From the NCBI GenBank assembly GCA_018857735.1, contig JABMCL010000854.1, positions 300,001-364,000 on the forward strand: a stretch of DNA of 64,000 bases, read 5' to 3'. How positions within the stretch are numbered: position 1 is the first letter of the stretch; the number at the start of each line of letters is the position of its first letter. The notes under the pieces are model-generated. The model ran no database searches. It worked only from the letters and a program-made list of their open reading frames with translations, and was not told the origin of the DNA. Source of the DNA: Alviniconcha marisindica (Eukaryota > Mollusca > Gastropoda > Provannidae). Positions 1 to 13,790 of this stretch are shown here, piece by piece. The position numbers were made by a program, and so were the translations under genes.

Positions 1-593
1 TAAGCCCCTTTTTCCAAGCAACAAAACAACAGTTAAAGTTAACGGTGAAAAATGAAACGTAGGCTACTTATCCGCTTTTTGGTTGTGGTGTGTTGGTGTC
101 ATTTCCAACGAATCCACGAAACTGAAGAAACAGCAGCTCGAATTTTCGGGGTAAACCCCTTTTCCAAGCAACAAAACAACAGCTAAACGGTGACAAATGA
201 AACGTAGGCTATACCTATCCGCTCTTTGGTTGTGGTGTGTTGGTGTCATTTCCTACGAATCCACGAAACTAAAGAAACAGCAGCTCGAATTTTCGAGGTA
301 AGCCCCTTTTCCAAGCAACAAAACAACAGCTAAACGGTGACAAATGAAACGTAGGCTATACCTATCCGGTTTTTGGTTGTGGTGTGTTGGCGTCATTTCC
401 AACGAATCCACGAAACTGAAGAAACAGTAGCTCGAATTTTCGGGGTAAGCCCCTTTTCCAAGCAACAAAACAACAGCTAAACAGTGACAAATGAAACGTA
501 GGCTATACCTATCCGCTCTTTGGTTGTGGTGTGTTGGTGTCATTTCCTACGAATCCACGAAACTGAAGAAACAGCAGCTCCACAAGTGACGTC
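1..593. repeat. tandem repeat, ~148-bp unit, four copies
   Basis: The motif taa(g/a)cccc...ccaagcaacaaaac recurs at about 1, 152, 299 and 446. Each unit also carries gtaggcta and tggttgtggtgtgttgg. The array is cut by the window start. The minus-strand frames through it are repeated peptides, a by-product of the period, not a gene. Confidence 0.85.
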
Positions 594-731
594 GTCGTGC
601 TGCCGAACTGCTGATCAAGTTTGCGGGAAGAGCAGAAGAAGCACAAGGTCGGAGCGGAATTCCATTTGTTACAAGCGATATAGATATCAATACAGTTGGC
701 GCCGTCGAGAGATCGCATTGTCACAAGCGGC

Positions 732-1273
<542 letters not shown>

Positions 1274-1419
1274 GGGGGGGCTATTTTAGTTTTTTATTCT
1301 GTTTTTTGTTTCATTTGTTGTTTCTGGCAGCAGATAGAGAGGATTCGGAGAGGATGGGACTACACAGGTCAAACTTCCCACCCACGCCGGAGAAGACGAG
1401 ATTAAGCAAAACAAACTGC

Positions 1420-2460
1420 CTGACCTACGCCTCAGAGCTCAAAAAGCTGTGTGAAGGTAGAGGCGGCCGTCTTGGGCTCCCCGTCCCTACTAGTTCTTAT
1501 GGTCTCTGTGGACGTAAAGTAACACTGAACTTAAACCTGAGAGCTCAGGAGCTGTGTGAAAGTCGAGGTGGCCGTCTTGGGCGTCCTTACTAGTTCTTAT
1601 GGTCTCCGTGGACGTAAAGCAACATTGAACTTGAACCAGAGAGCTCAGGAGCTGTGTGAAAGTGGAGGCGGCCGTCTTGGGCTCCTCGTCCCTAATAGTT
1701 CTTATGGTCTCTGTGGACGTAAAGCAACGCTGAACTTGTTCGCGACAGAGCTCAGGAGCTGTGTGAAGGTAGAGGCGGCCGTCTTGGGCTCCCCGTCCCT
1801 AATAGTTCTTATGGTCTCCATGGACGTAAAGCAACGCTGAACTTGAACCTGAGAGCTGAGGAGCTGTGTGAAAGTGGAGGCGGCCGCCTTGGGCTCCCCG
1901 TCCCTACTAGTTCTTATGGTCTGTGTGGACGTAAAGCAACGCTGAACTTGAACCAGAGAGCTCAGGAGCTGTGTGAAAGTCGAGGTGGCCATCCTGGGCG
2001 TCCCTACTAGTTCTTATGGTCTCCGTGGACGTAAAGTAACATTGAACTTGAACCAGAGAGCTCAGGAGCTGTGTGAAAGTGGAGGCGGCCGTCTTGGGCT
2101 CCCCGTCCCTAATAGTTCTTATGGTCTCCGTGGACGTAGAGTAACATTGAACTTGAACTAGAGAGCTCAGGAGCTGTGTGAAAGTGGAAGTGGCTGTCGT
2201 AAGCTCCCCGTCCTTAATAGTTCTTATGGTCTCTGTGGACGTAAAGCAACGCTGAACTTGTTCGCGACAGAGCTCAGGAGCTGTGTGAAAGTGGAAGCGG
2301 CCGTCCTGGGCTCCTCGTCCCTGATCGTTCTTATGGTCTCTGTGGACGTAAAGCAACACTGAACTCAGAGAGCTCAGGAGCTGTGTGAAAGTCGAGGTGG
2401 CTGTCGTGAGCTCCCCGTCCCTAATAGTTGTTATGATTTCTGTGGGCGTAAAGCAACATT
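1420..2460. repeat. tandem array, ~101-109-bp unit, ten copies (RepA family)
   Basis: The motif gctcaggagctgtgtgaaag recurs near 1434, 1541, 1642, 1747, 1854, 1959, 2060, 2162, 2271 and 2369. Each unit includes ctccccgtcccta and ctctgtggacgtaaagcaac. Single relatives occur at 4740-4850, 15888-15975, 16238-16358 and 22108-22162. The ctgtggacgt(t)aa segment also resembles the SINE tail at 4250-4275. Confidence 0.85.
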
Positions 2461-2519
2461 TGAAGGAGAGTTAGTTAGTTAGTTGGTTGGTGCTTCGAGC
2501 CCAGTCAACCACATTAGAA

Positions 2520-3130
2520 GGTGAAGATCTACGCTGGAAAAGACGGGATTAAATAGGACAAACTTTCCAGACCCAGGGTGGAAAGGCTGGAATTAAATAG
2601 GACAAACCGGCCGAACCACGCCGGAGAAGATAGGACTAAATAGGACAAACTGTCCGACCCACGCTGGTGAAGAAACATACTAAAACAGGGCAAACTGTCC
2701 GCTGCGGGAGACAGACCAAAAATAGGGCAAAATGTCCGACCCCTGCGGGAGACAGACAGACTAAAATAGGACAAACTGTCCGACCCCTGCGGGAGAAAGA
2801 TATACTAAAATAGGACAAACTGTCCGACCCCTGCGGGAGAAAGACAGACTAAAATAGGGCAAATTGTCCGACCACTGCGGGAGAAAGACTAAAATAGGAC
2901 AAACTGTCCACTGCGGAAGACAGACCAAAAATAGGACTAACTGTCCGACCCCTGCGGGAGACAGACTAAAATAGGACAAACTGTCCGCTGTGGAAGACAG
3001 ACCAAAAAATAGGACAAACTGTCCGCCCCCTGCGGGAGACAGACTAAAACAGGACAAACTGTCCGACCCCTGCATGAGACAGACAGACTAAAATAGGGCA
3101 AACTGTCAGACCCCTGCAGGAGAGGATAGG
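2520..3130. repeat. tandem array, ~45-62-bp unit
   Basis: About eleven variable copies of aaaataggacaaactgtccg plus acccctgcgggagacagac. The core ggacaaactgtcc is an imperfect palindrome. From 3131 to 3963 I see nothing beyond a short (TA)n near 3390-3405 and purine-rich patches. Confidence 0.8.
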
Positions 3131-3963
3131 CTAAATTAGGACACACGAAAGTAGGACACACTAGGTGACCTGCCCAGAGAACAGCCCAGATGGGATAAAA
3201 AGTGAATAAAACTTAAAGGCCCATATCACAGGCAGGAATACAAACACAACAAACTGTACGACCCGCCTGACTGAAACGGTAGAGAATGAAAACAGAACGG
3301 GACAGAATAAGATATAGAACACGAACGTAAAAAAAGAGGGGAAGGGGGTGAGTAATTTAGGTTGAACCCGTAAGAGGTAATAAAAATATATATATATATA
3401 TATATAAAAATAGAAATAAAAAAAATAGAAACACGATAATTTCGGGAGGTGATGCTTTTGCATGTTACGGATACATTTTCCCACGCAGACAACAAATCCG
3501 ACAATGATATTTCTACATCAACCTAGAGTGCAGATTTCGACAACAACAAAAAATGGACAAAAGACCTCATACTTTCTTTTTCTTTTCCCCACTTCGCCGT
3601 AAAACGTTATTGTAACCCACTCGACCTCGGTGCAGACGATCACAAGAAGTGCTTTTCTGTGGGCCCCTTTCTCTGCATTCACTCTCGGCCTTCATTAAAT
3701 GCTGGAAGCATTCACGGAAATTCCGCTCCTTTGTTCCCCGTGTTTGGGCCTTTCTGTGAGTTACGACAGGACTCTTTTGGCAGTCGTCTCAAAGCGGAAC
3801 AAAACTGGAACATCCGGAACGAATTTTAATGTGTAATGAGTTTGACTCGACAAGTTTGAATCGACTCAGTCCTGCCGCACGGACAAAATTGTTCGTTCTG
3901 TTTTCTCCGCTCTCTTCCACGGAGGTTTAAAAAGAAAAAAAGAAAAGAAAAAGGAAGCGTTGT

Positions 3964-4275
3964 GAGCCGGTTTGGCCTAGCGGTAAGGCGTTAGGCTGGT
4001 AAGCGGAAGGCCCTCGGTTCGATACCGCTTCGGCTCTCCTTTCTCTTCAAAAAGGTTGTGGTTTGTGGACACTGTCTTGTGACTGTTCATCACTTCCTAC
4101 TGAAACATTAAAATGGCTCTCATCGCTGCCCATCTTAATGCAGGAGTCATTCTGATGGTGACCGTGTAGCGATAGGTATATAATCTCCCACTCCCCCCAC
4201 CTCCATACCCCCTTCCCCCCTTCTCCCCGTCCCTAATAAGCCGTACGGTTTCTGTGGACGTTAAGCACCATGTTT
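3964..4275 (+). mobile_element. tRNA-derived SINE, apparently full length (~312 bp)
   Basis: The tRNA-like head (3964-4036) starts gagccg and ends cggctc. It has an A box (tggcctagcgg) and a B box (ggttcgatacc). The body includes aaaatggctctcatcgctgc and gcgataggtatataatctcc; the tail ends ggtttctgtggacgttaag. Other copies are at 57925-58239 (minus, full), 50941-51199 (minus) and 22598-22760 (plus), with tail fragments at 4615-4670 and 52965-52990. Confidence 0.8.
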
Positions 4276-4599
4276 ACTTACTAAAAAGGAAGCGAAGTTC
4301 CAAAGGCGAGTGGACATGCTGGCGGTTCGTTTATTCATAACATTTTCACATGCTGTGTCTGGTACAAGGGCGCTGCCATCTTTGGCCTTGCTTAAGTGAG
4401 TTTAGCGGTGTTGTACCGACTTGTTCCACGCTTTCTTGCTCGACTATTTTCACGGATGTAGCGCTCATAAAACCGGAAGACTCGTTCAACCCATTTTTCA
4501 GTGTCCTGGTGAGCTTAATTCTCTTTGATGTATCAAAACATGCAGGCCCCAAAAACATCGTGTCTCCTTGTCAGCTCGTACAAACGAAAAGCATTACAC

Positions 4600-4960
4600 C
4601 GTCTCTGTGACTAACTTGCTCTTTGCAGTTAATGAAACATTAAAAATGGCCCTCATCGCTGCCCACTCAGGTAGGTAGTGTTGCTTAATGTCATCAGATG
4701 TCAGTTGACACATTAGGGACAAGCTGAGACCAATGCCGAGCACGGTTCAATATAGCTTTACGTCCACGGAAACCAGAAGGCTCGTTAGGACGGACAGCCC
4801 AGGACGGCCACGGCCACGGCCACGTCGACTCTCACACAGCTCCTGAACTATGGCTGCTGCCCACTCTAATGCAAGAGTAAGTAAGTAACTTGGTGTTTTA
4901 CGCCCAGTGAACTACTTAATGCAGGAGTATGGTGGTGACTGTGGTGTCAGGAATAGTCTC
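4600..4960. mobile_element. SINE fragments and an inverted RepA copy
   Basis: 4625-4668 matches the SINE body (gaaacattaaaaatggccct). 4740-4850 is an inverted RepA unit (gctttacgtccacgg to tcacacagctcctga). 4885-4915 has gtaacttggtgttttacgcc, part of another dispersed family seen at 29125-29180 and 58977-59060. 4979-5045 ends cgacgttaaacaag, another retroposon-like tail. Confidence 0.6.
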
Positions 4961-5359
4961 CCTCTTCCCCAATCTCCTAGGATCTCGGTTCCCGGCAGCA
5001 CCTCTTCGGAGACATCTCGACGTTAAACAAGTTTAACCAAACCCAAACCAAACCAACAATAAATAAATAACGTGGCTACGAACGCAGACATGTACTGTAT
5101 TAATATGTGTATAGGTCTGTGGCTTATGCACATGTAGAGGAAACGAGCAAGCGAAGAAATCATGTAGCCTGCCTAAGGCGATGAGAATACTTCATAACCA
5201 TGCATTGTCGTCATTAATTTTAATTGTATTACATCATCATTATTGCTATAATTATCGTCATCATCATAAATGTTGTCACCGGAAGACCAACAACAACAAA
5301 AAGAGAGAGAGAGAAAAAGAAGAAGAAACAAAGCGGAAATATAGTTTAAAGAAAAGAAT

Positions 5360-5752
<393 letters not shown>

Positions 5753-6506
5753 AGGCCATACGCTATGTCCACGACACTGTGTAGATGATCTTCAGCAAAC
5801 GCTGACAACTCCCACTCTCATTCACTGTGTAGATGATCCTCTGCAAACTTTGACAACCCCCCACCATTCACGCCCCACAAACAGCGTGAACAGGATCTTC
5901 TAGATCCAATACATCGGCCCCTATGATTCAGAAAACGCCTGTGCCAAAGCAGTGTTGATGTTATCTCCGGGCAACTTCCTGGGCACTGGGGCGAAATCGT
6001 CTGTGTAAACGTGTGCACGCTCTTTTAGATTAATATAGACCCTAGCTTGTGCAAATATTGGTCCATCTTCGTCCGTACAAACCCATGCATATTCATACAT
6101 GCTTGGCAAAAACAGTCGCTTTCCCTTTTTGACATCGATGATAAGAAAGACAAGTAATAAGGCAATGGAAATACGAGCCCAAAAACAAAACAGTTGGCTA
6201 GTTCTTGGATTAGATTAAAGTTCCGTCAACCGCATTGACAGGGCCATCTTAGGACGAATCTCTGACGCGAGCATTAAAAATTCTTCGATACCAGTCTCAA
6301 ACGCGAGTCGAAAACCACAAGTAATAAGCTGGCTCATATTTCTGTATCCAACATAGCAGTAAACATCACCAGACTTGCCAAAACAGTCAACAATAAGCAT
6401 ATATACATAAATTTCACTTACTTACAATAGACATAACTATTAAAATAAACAAGCAAACAAGGAAAGCGGAGTTCGAACGAATGTGGCAAAAACTTCAGTA
6501 TACAGC

Positions 6507-6605
6507 ATCCAAACATATAAAAGGTTAAAAAGAACGCAGTTTATTATGACAATGATAAATAGTCATAATAAATAGCGTTCTTTTTAAGCTTTTAGGTGTT
6601 TGGAT
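6507..6605. repeat. long hairpin: 44-bp inverted repeat with 11-nt loop
   Basis: The arms 6507-6550 and 6562-6605 are reverse complements with about five mismatches; the outer ends are atccaaac and gtttggat. The spacer is aatgataaata plus one base. It could be a small hairpin MITE or a precursor-miRNA-like foldback. A related fragment (aaagaacgctagcag) follows at 6613. Confidence 0.75.
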
Positions 6606-6636
6606 CTTGTTTTAAAGAACGCTAGCAGTTTTCAGA

Positions 6637-7635
6637 TGATTAGTAGTAGTAGTAGTAATTGTAGTAGTAGTAGTATAATTATTATAATTATTATTATTAT
6701 TTAGTATACAATGAAAAACACACAAAAATCACGAAAAGTCAGACAGAAGGAAGTACATCAGAAAACAAAGAACAACGAGAAAAATGAACGAATCAGCGAA
6801 AGAAAAAAAACCCCAAAACAAACAAAATCAGAAACGAAAAAGAACGAGAACAAATTTCTGAAAGAAAACTCACCTCAAAACTGAACGCTTAGTCCATAAG
6901 CAAAAGGCCGATGGGAGCACTTGGACTACCAGTATGGTTTAGGGGCTTGCATTATTAACGAAAGCGTCAGATGTACGTCCACGGCCAAGGCGGAAGAAAT
7001 CCAAACATAAAAAACTTCAGCAGATATTCGCCGATGAAGTCCACGCTAAACACAAAACATCAGACACTGACTCTTCGTGTTCGCGGAAGAGGCCAAAACA
7101 CAACACTGACCACGAAAACATAAGGTTTTCACACTGAGAAAAAATGATATAGAAATGCTCCAAACCATACAAGGACACTGTACATGCCCGCGGCCAAAGG
7201 AATCCAAACCGAACACTTTACTCGTGAAGTTTCAAATTAATGTTCACGAGGGAAGAATGACTTCCTTGATGAACCTCTTCAGACACCGATGACCAAAGAA
7301 GAGACAAAGGACCAATTTCTCTGAGGTGTTCCACTTCAGGTCGACATCCGAAGAAGCATCGAACGAACACTTTCTAAGAGGTGCTCCAGGTTTACTTCCA
7401 GCGCTAAGAACGCCAGCTTTAATGAATCTCGTTAGACGATCTCCAATGAGGAACACTTTCTTGGAGGTGTTCATGGTTCACCTCCAGCGGGAAGAATCAT
7501 AGCCAGCTTTACACGAATCGCGAATCTTTAGATTAATATGGACGAATCACGCGCCTTTAGATTAATATTAAGTAATATATAGCTCACCAATGAAGCATCG
7601 AACGAACACTTTTGCCGAGATGTTCAAGGTCAGAC
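6637..7635. repeat. (TAG)n/AT-rich tract and degenerate ~110-bp repeats; no gene seen
   Basis: 6637-6706 is (TAG)n and (TTA)n. 7240-7480 has three decayed copies of a segment with gaacactttct and ggtgttc. Otherwise it is AT-rich sequence without a supportable coding region. Confidence 0.5.
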
Positions 7636-7639
7636 GACT

Positions 7640-8752
7640 TCAATTAGGACCAGAAATGCTGTCTACTGGAACCGGAGACACCGCAGTACACTACTACCAC
7701 ATGATAAGTGTAGTCGTGTCTCTCTGCTGGAATCGGAGATAGTGTCTCTCCTGCTGGAACCGGAGACACCACAGCACACTACCACACGATAAGCGTAATA
7801 GTGTCTCTCTCCTGGAACCGGAGATAGAGTCTCTCTGCTGGAACCAGAGATACCACGTACAGCACACTGTCACACGACAGCATAATCGTGTCTCTCCTGC
7901 TGGAACCGTAGCAACCACAGCACACTACTACCACACGATAAGCGTAGTAGTGTCTCTCTGCTGGAACCGGAGATAGTGTCTCTCCTGCTGGAACCGGAGA
8001 CACCACAGCATACTACTACCACACGATAAGCGTAGTAGTATCTTTCTTCTGGAACCGGAGATAGTGTCTCTCTGCTGGAACCGGAGACACCACAGCACAC
8101 TACCACATGATATGCGTAGTAGTGTTTCTCTGTTGGAACCGGAGATAGTGTCTCTCTGCTGGAATCGGAGATACCACGTACAGCACACTGTCACACGGCA
8201 GTGTAGTAGTGTCTCTCTGCTGGAATCGGAGATACCACGTACAGCACACTGTCACACGGCAGCGTAGTAATGTCTCTCCTGCTGGAACCGTAGACACCAC
8301 AGCATACTACTACCACACGATAAGCGTAGTAGTGTCTCTCTTCTGGAACCAGAGATAGTGTCTCTCTGCTGGAACCGGAGATACCACGTTCAGCACTCTG
8401 TCACACGACAACGTAGTAGTGTCTCTCCTGCTGGAACCGGAGATACCACGTTAGCACACTTCACACACAAGTAGTAGTGTCTCTCCTGCTGGAACCGGAG
8501 ATACCACGTACAGCACTCTGTCACACGGCAACGTAGTAGTGTCTCTCCTGCTGGAACCGGAGATACCACGTTCAGCACACTGTCACACGGCAGCGTAGTC
8601 GTGTCTCTCCCGCTGGAATAGGAGATACTACGTACAGCACACTATCACACGGCAGCGTAGTCGTGTCTCTCCTGCTGGAACCGGAGACACACACACACAC
8701 AGCACTCTAGCGTAGCGTAGTGTATAGTATATATATATATATATATATATAT
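7640..8752. repeat. minisatellite, mostly ~70-110-bp units, then (TA)n
   Basis: Fifteen or more copies of gtgtctctcctgctggaacc, ggagataccacgt and cagcacactgtcacacg, with internal length variation from duplicated ctggaaccggaga segments. (TA)n follows at 8727-8752. From 8753 to 9258 I see no gene; 9040-9100 is A/G-rich. Confidence 0.85.
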
Positions 8753-9257
8753 TGTACGGTCTCTCTCGCTGGGACTGTCCCGAGCGAGCGGAACGCGAGG
8801 CAGACAGAGTCTCTTAAGCTCGGAGCTGAGAACAAATATTATGTTGCGCGCTTTATCCCAGCACTGGCTTTTTTCCTGACGCTGTTCGGCGGGTTATACT
8901 TTCTCCCACTCACCCTTCCTGTCGCTATATAATCCCCACTAGCGCGCACCGGATCACCTGGCCATTGCCTGCACGACGACGTGTAGAGTAGACCGAGCTG
9001 CTCGTGTTGGGCTTACGGGGAGTTCTTTCAGTACTGGAGTGGAGAAGAAGAAAAAAAGGAAGAAAAAAGAAGAAGAAGAAAAAGAAAGAAGTAGAAAAGC
9101 TGTAATTGCACAGAGGGTCTGCTTGAGCGCACGGGGCGACCAGATGGGCATTAGTGCCACTGGTTTCTTATGACTGCTGACAAATAAAACGTTTATTGCC
9201 CTTTATACTTCGGGGGTCGAGAGTGGCAAACAGGTTTGTCTGTGGATTACTGTCGAG

Positions 9258-9258
<1 letters not shown>

Positions 9259-9336
<78 letters not shown>

Positions 9337-9474
9337 GTGTGTGTGTGTAGCGTGTGTGTGTGTGTGTGTGCGTGTGCGTGTGTGTGTGTGTGTGTGTAAC
9401 CGGTTTTGTGTGTTAGTAAACCCCTTTGAGGTGTGGATTGTGCGTGTGGAGAGATAGAGAGAGTGGTGTGTGGG

Positions 9475-9525
<51 letters not shown>

Positions 9526-10601
9526 GTGTGTATATGTGTAGTGGAGGGGGGGGTGCGCGCGTGACTGGTGGCCGGTTGGGTGTGTGCGCGCACGCGTGTG
9601 CGTGTGTGACTAAGAGAGAATCTGAATCAGAATGTTTTATTTTCGTTGAACTTACAAGCCCGTTGCAAAGCAGTGGGAGGAGGGGGGGGAGGGGAGGGGG
9701 GGCGGAGGAGGGGGGGGGGGGGGATGGATTTCGAAAAATCAAATACCCGGTATCGTTACTGTGTGACGTCTTTCGAGCACTGATTAACTCCCTTGTTTGT
9801 TGACTTCTGCACAAGCGCTCGGAGCCTCTTCATTCTATTTCAGATCAAGACAGACTCGAATCAATTCCATCAGCTTCTTTCACTCTTCGGTCTTCACACG
9901 CTGTACACGAAGCTGTGGTACTTTCTATTTCTCTACGGGTCTCCAGGCGTTGCGCTTTTCGAAAATGAAAACCCATCTCTTTCTGGAGCATACGCTTGAA
10001 GTCTTGTTTAGCAAACCAGCAGGTTTCTATTTCTCTGTCGGTCTCCAGGCGTTGAGCTTTTGCAAATGCTTTTCTCTACCTACACTGGCGGGGCGGAAGG
10101 GGGGGTGGGGGGGGGGGGTCTAAGACTGCATACTCTGCCGTCGCCGCCCGCCGTCTCTTGCCTGCCCGCGTCTCCGCCGTCCGGCCACCGTCACCAGCCG
10201 TCTCCGCCCGCCGTCGCCGCCGTACGGAGTCTTGCATAGACTGAATTTGACTCCGGAGGATGGGCGCAAAGCCTGGCACATTACGGTCGCCTATCCATTT
10301 GGTCACCGCGCTCGACCGTGCTTAACCTCGACTTTCGAGAGCGAGTGCTATTGCTCATCACTCTTTTGACTTCAAGTTATGGGATTGCTCCGGGACAGGG
10401 AAGACAACAAAACAAACATAATTTCGTATTAAAAGTGTTTGATGTCCAAAATGATTGCTTCATTTTCAGGCCCTCTCTCTCTCTCTCTCTAAATTTATGT
10501 CTGTCTTGCTCTCTCTTTCTATCTGTCTCCTGTGTGCGTTTATTTTTTATATGCTGCACATATTAAAAAGGTGGAAATAATATGTATTCTTGACCTCTTG
10601 A

Positions 10602-10639
<38 letters not shown>

Positions 10640-10640
10640 G
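9259..10640. repeat. (TG)n, poly-G and (CA)n microsatellites; no gene seen
   Basis: (TG)n at 9259-9400 and 9476-9530, G-rich tracts at 9678-9723 and 10099-10121, a CCG-rich stretch at 10138-10225 and (CA)n at 10601-10640. Between them is no supportable coding sequence. The CCG-rich stretch is the most GC-rich part of the left flank. Confidence 0.85.
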
Positions 10641-11367
10641 CAACAGAGATTTTGTTTGCCTACCTGTTTCATGTACAAATTTGAATGTGTTAGTAGAGTA
10701 TGCAATGCTGTGCTTTCTGGTCACAGCTATAGTATTCTTTCTCTCTTTCTCTCCCTCTCTCAGTCAGACTCATTCGTTGTCCTGAAAATTTGCTATTTTA
10801 TTGCACACTTTGACAGACACAAATGAACAGACTTGGATGAAGAAGATACAAAAATGTCAGAGCACTTTGCGAGAAAAAAGAAGAAGCTTCAATTGACAGC
10901 AAAATCCTAAACATTTGCAACACGCATTATGATACTGATCACCAATCGCAAATACACATTAGCACAACTGAATGACAATAACACAAAACAAACGTAATAA
11001 TTGAACTTGTAACAAAAGATAAATACTTGCAGCATTTGACTGTGGGAACATGCCTTTTCCCCAAACGTATTGGTCACTCGACTAACCAACACGTCTGGCA
11101 CAACACATTATATTTAAGAGAAGAGAGATAGATGAGGAAAAGACATGTAAGGTCTCTTCATTACATGAATGCAAGTACAAAATACACTAATGCTCCATAT
11201 TGTGCAACAGTATGGTGACCTCAATTTTGATGTATAGAAATTGGCTGCTGTTGGTGTTTAATAATCCGGAACAGATGTCTGTCAGCGTTCAACAGTTAAG
11301 TTCATCAACCGAAAACAAAACAAAACAAAAAAAGAAACCCACCTTCAAAAAACTTCACTAAATATTC

Positions 11368-11781
11368 TTTAAAGGGGAACCGAACTGAAGGTGTAAGTTG
11401 GCATGAAAACGTAGCAACTATCCAAATATTTCCATGGGCAGTATTGAGTTAATACAAAAGAAGACCTTTCTGATTTTGAATTAGAATAAATCATGGCAAT
11501 TAAGCCATGTTAGTTCATGCTCTTTGCCAACGAAGAGCCAGAAAAGGTTGGCTCCTGACATATTTGACTTTTTGCCACATGTTGGTCTTGTTTTTGATGT
11601 CACTGATACAAACTGCCTTGGCACCAAATGGCAATACTCACAGCCATGTTTCATGACTTTCAAAAAGTTGATTCTTTCAGTAAACAGGATCTGTGAATCT
11701 GTTTTTTCTCTCTTTTTGTTTCTTCATTTCAATACTATCGATAAGGCCTGCGATGCCTCTTCGGTTCGGTTCCCCTTTAAA
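11368..11781. mobile_element. MITE-like element, 22-bp terminal inverted repeats with TTAA
   Basis: The left end tttaaaggggaaccgaactg (11368-) and right end ttcggttcggttcccctttaaa (11760-11781) are inverted repeats matching at 20 of 22 bases. Each includes TTAA, as expected for a piggyBac-type target site. The 414-bp interior has no transposase. A related pair of ends lies back-to-back at 25825-25870. Confidence 0.7.
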
Positions 11782-12859
11782 CGAAGACTGGAAAATGTAG
11801 GCAAACCCCACTTGTGAACCTCTCTCAGTCGGATCAAGATTCATTGCTTTTACATGCTGAAATGCAATGCTGATGTTTTAACAGACTTTGTTGTTGTTGT
11901 TGTTCATCCTTGTATTCCTTTGTGGCAGTAACTTCATTTTATATGACTGGCATGAATACACGAACTGTTGAGTTGAATGAACCAACAAGAAATATTACTT
12001 GTAGTTTTTACTTGGCAAAAACACAACTTTTAGGTCTTATGTTCTTATGTCTCATAGAGTAAACCAAACTAGCACCACCAAAAAGACTCACTAATGTCTA
12101 CAACTGACTTTTCCTCCTAAATCAAAAATCAGACAATCAGTTGAACAACTTCCAACTGGGCACACACCATCAAAAGGTTGTGTTTTTTGTTTCGTTTTGT
12201 TTTTATCCTGTGAAATTTGAACATTTTTTTCTTCACAATTTCCAGTTTTGTCAATATCGTTAGTCATCAAATGTTGTTGCCGTAGGTGTAGACATTTCAA
12301 AGTGAAGGCATTATTTCTGATAATAATCATGTGTGTAATTGGACTCCTTTTTCCAAACAGCTCTGATAATTATTGCTGGGGCTGCTGTTATTATTTTAAT
12401 AGACAAAATAACAGTAAATGTGATGTTTGGCACATCAGTAAGAGCACAGACTGCAGGTATAATGGGTAGGTGTCACATTTTCATCTAAGCGAACAAATTA
12501 CATTACCCATACATGTACTTATAGTAACAAAACAAACAAACAAAATTCAAAGACTGAGATAATATTGTCTTAGCTGTATACATAATATTCATTAATTATG
12601 ATTAAAAAACAGACAAACAAACAAAACAACCATTTGCAAAGAAGCGCACAAACTTGAACACAACCTGTCAAAAACATCATAGCTTTGGCTTGTAATGTAA
12701 ATGGATATAACACACTTAACATGAAGACGTGGTGTTGTTTTTTGGTTTGGTTTTTGCTAGTGAGGCCATGAGCCATGGAGGACCCCAAAACCTAGCTAAC
12801 ACACAGAAGCATCCACAAAATGTTTAAGCAGAAACAAAAAACAAAAATAATAAACACAG

Positions 12860-13790
12860 CAGAGAAACACATCACATCCTATTAAACAAGCACAAAAAGA
12901 CGTCACATCCTATTAAACAGGTACAAAAAGAGGTCACATCCTATTCCAATTCCTGTTATTAACTGGATTTCATTGGAAACAAGCTGCCAAACACTTCATG
13001 CATGACATTTTCAGGCAACAGTTGACCGACAGTGTGCACTTGCCAGAATCAGAATTGAAAGAAAAACTTCACTCACAAAGTCTCATCAACTTACTTCATA
13101 AATACATATATATATGTACACTGTATCCATAGATCCTTTTTAAAAGACAAATTTTATGCCCCTTCATATTTAGCTGTCTGTTTATTCATCTGGTAAATCA
13201 TGTATTGCTTTTTATGACATAATAATCTCCACATCCCTGATGGCAAAAAAAGTATTTTCCTGATCCTGATTCTGTTAAGTGCAAATCTGGAAGACTATAG
13301 TAGTTGTACTGACTGTATAATGCATTAGACACCAGACAGGGTAGTGGAGATTCATAAAGACACGAACAAGTGACCTGTCATCACAGTTAACTGTCAAATA
13401 AGAAACTGGCCACACCAGTGATGCTACCTGCACTTACTTCTTTAAGTACCTGACAAAAACAAAACAAGCAGCACACAGATTTCATGTATATCATCTTACA
13501 TTTGAATTGCAACATTTATGGTGACTCAGCTTCCCTTATCAAACTATCAAAAATGTAAGTATCGTTCTGTTAAAGATGAGCCTTGACTTGTTTAATAATG
13601 ATGCAATCTAATCAACTCATACAGACCATATTGAACATGAGAAAAGTTGAAAGCAAGACAATCAGCCCGAGACAAGACACAAAGCTGAAAGCAAGTCAAT
13701 CAGTCGGAGACAAGACACAAAGCTGAAAGCAAGACAATCAGTTGGTGACAAGACACAAAGCTGAAAGCAAGACAATCAGTCAGAGACACA
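12860..13790. repeat. two short tandem arrays (36 bp x3; ~49 bp x3.5)
   Basis: 12865-12945 repeats gtcacatcctattaaacagg with cacaaaaag. 13640-13790 repeats gaaagcaagacaatcag, gagacaagacacaaagctg. No coding sequence lies between them. Confidence 0.75.

Noticed and set aside
3964..4036. tRNA gene
   Set aside because: A and B boxes are present, but the cloverleaf arms pair poorly. The sequence continues into a SINE body found at three other sites.
8720..9160. First exon or promoter of another gene
   Set aside because: A (TA)n run mimics a TATA region, but no convincing coding exon or conserved motif follows on either strand.
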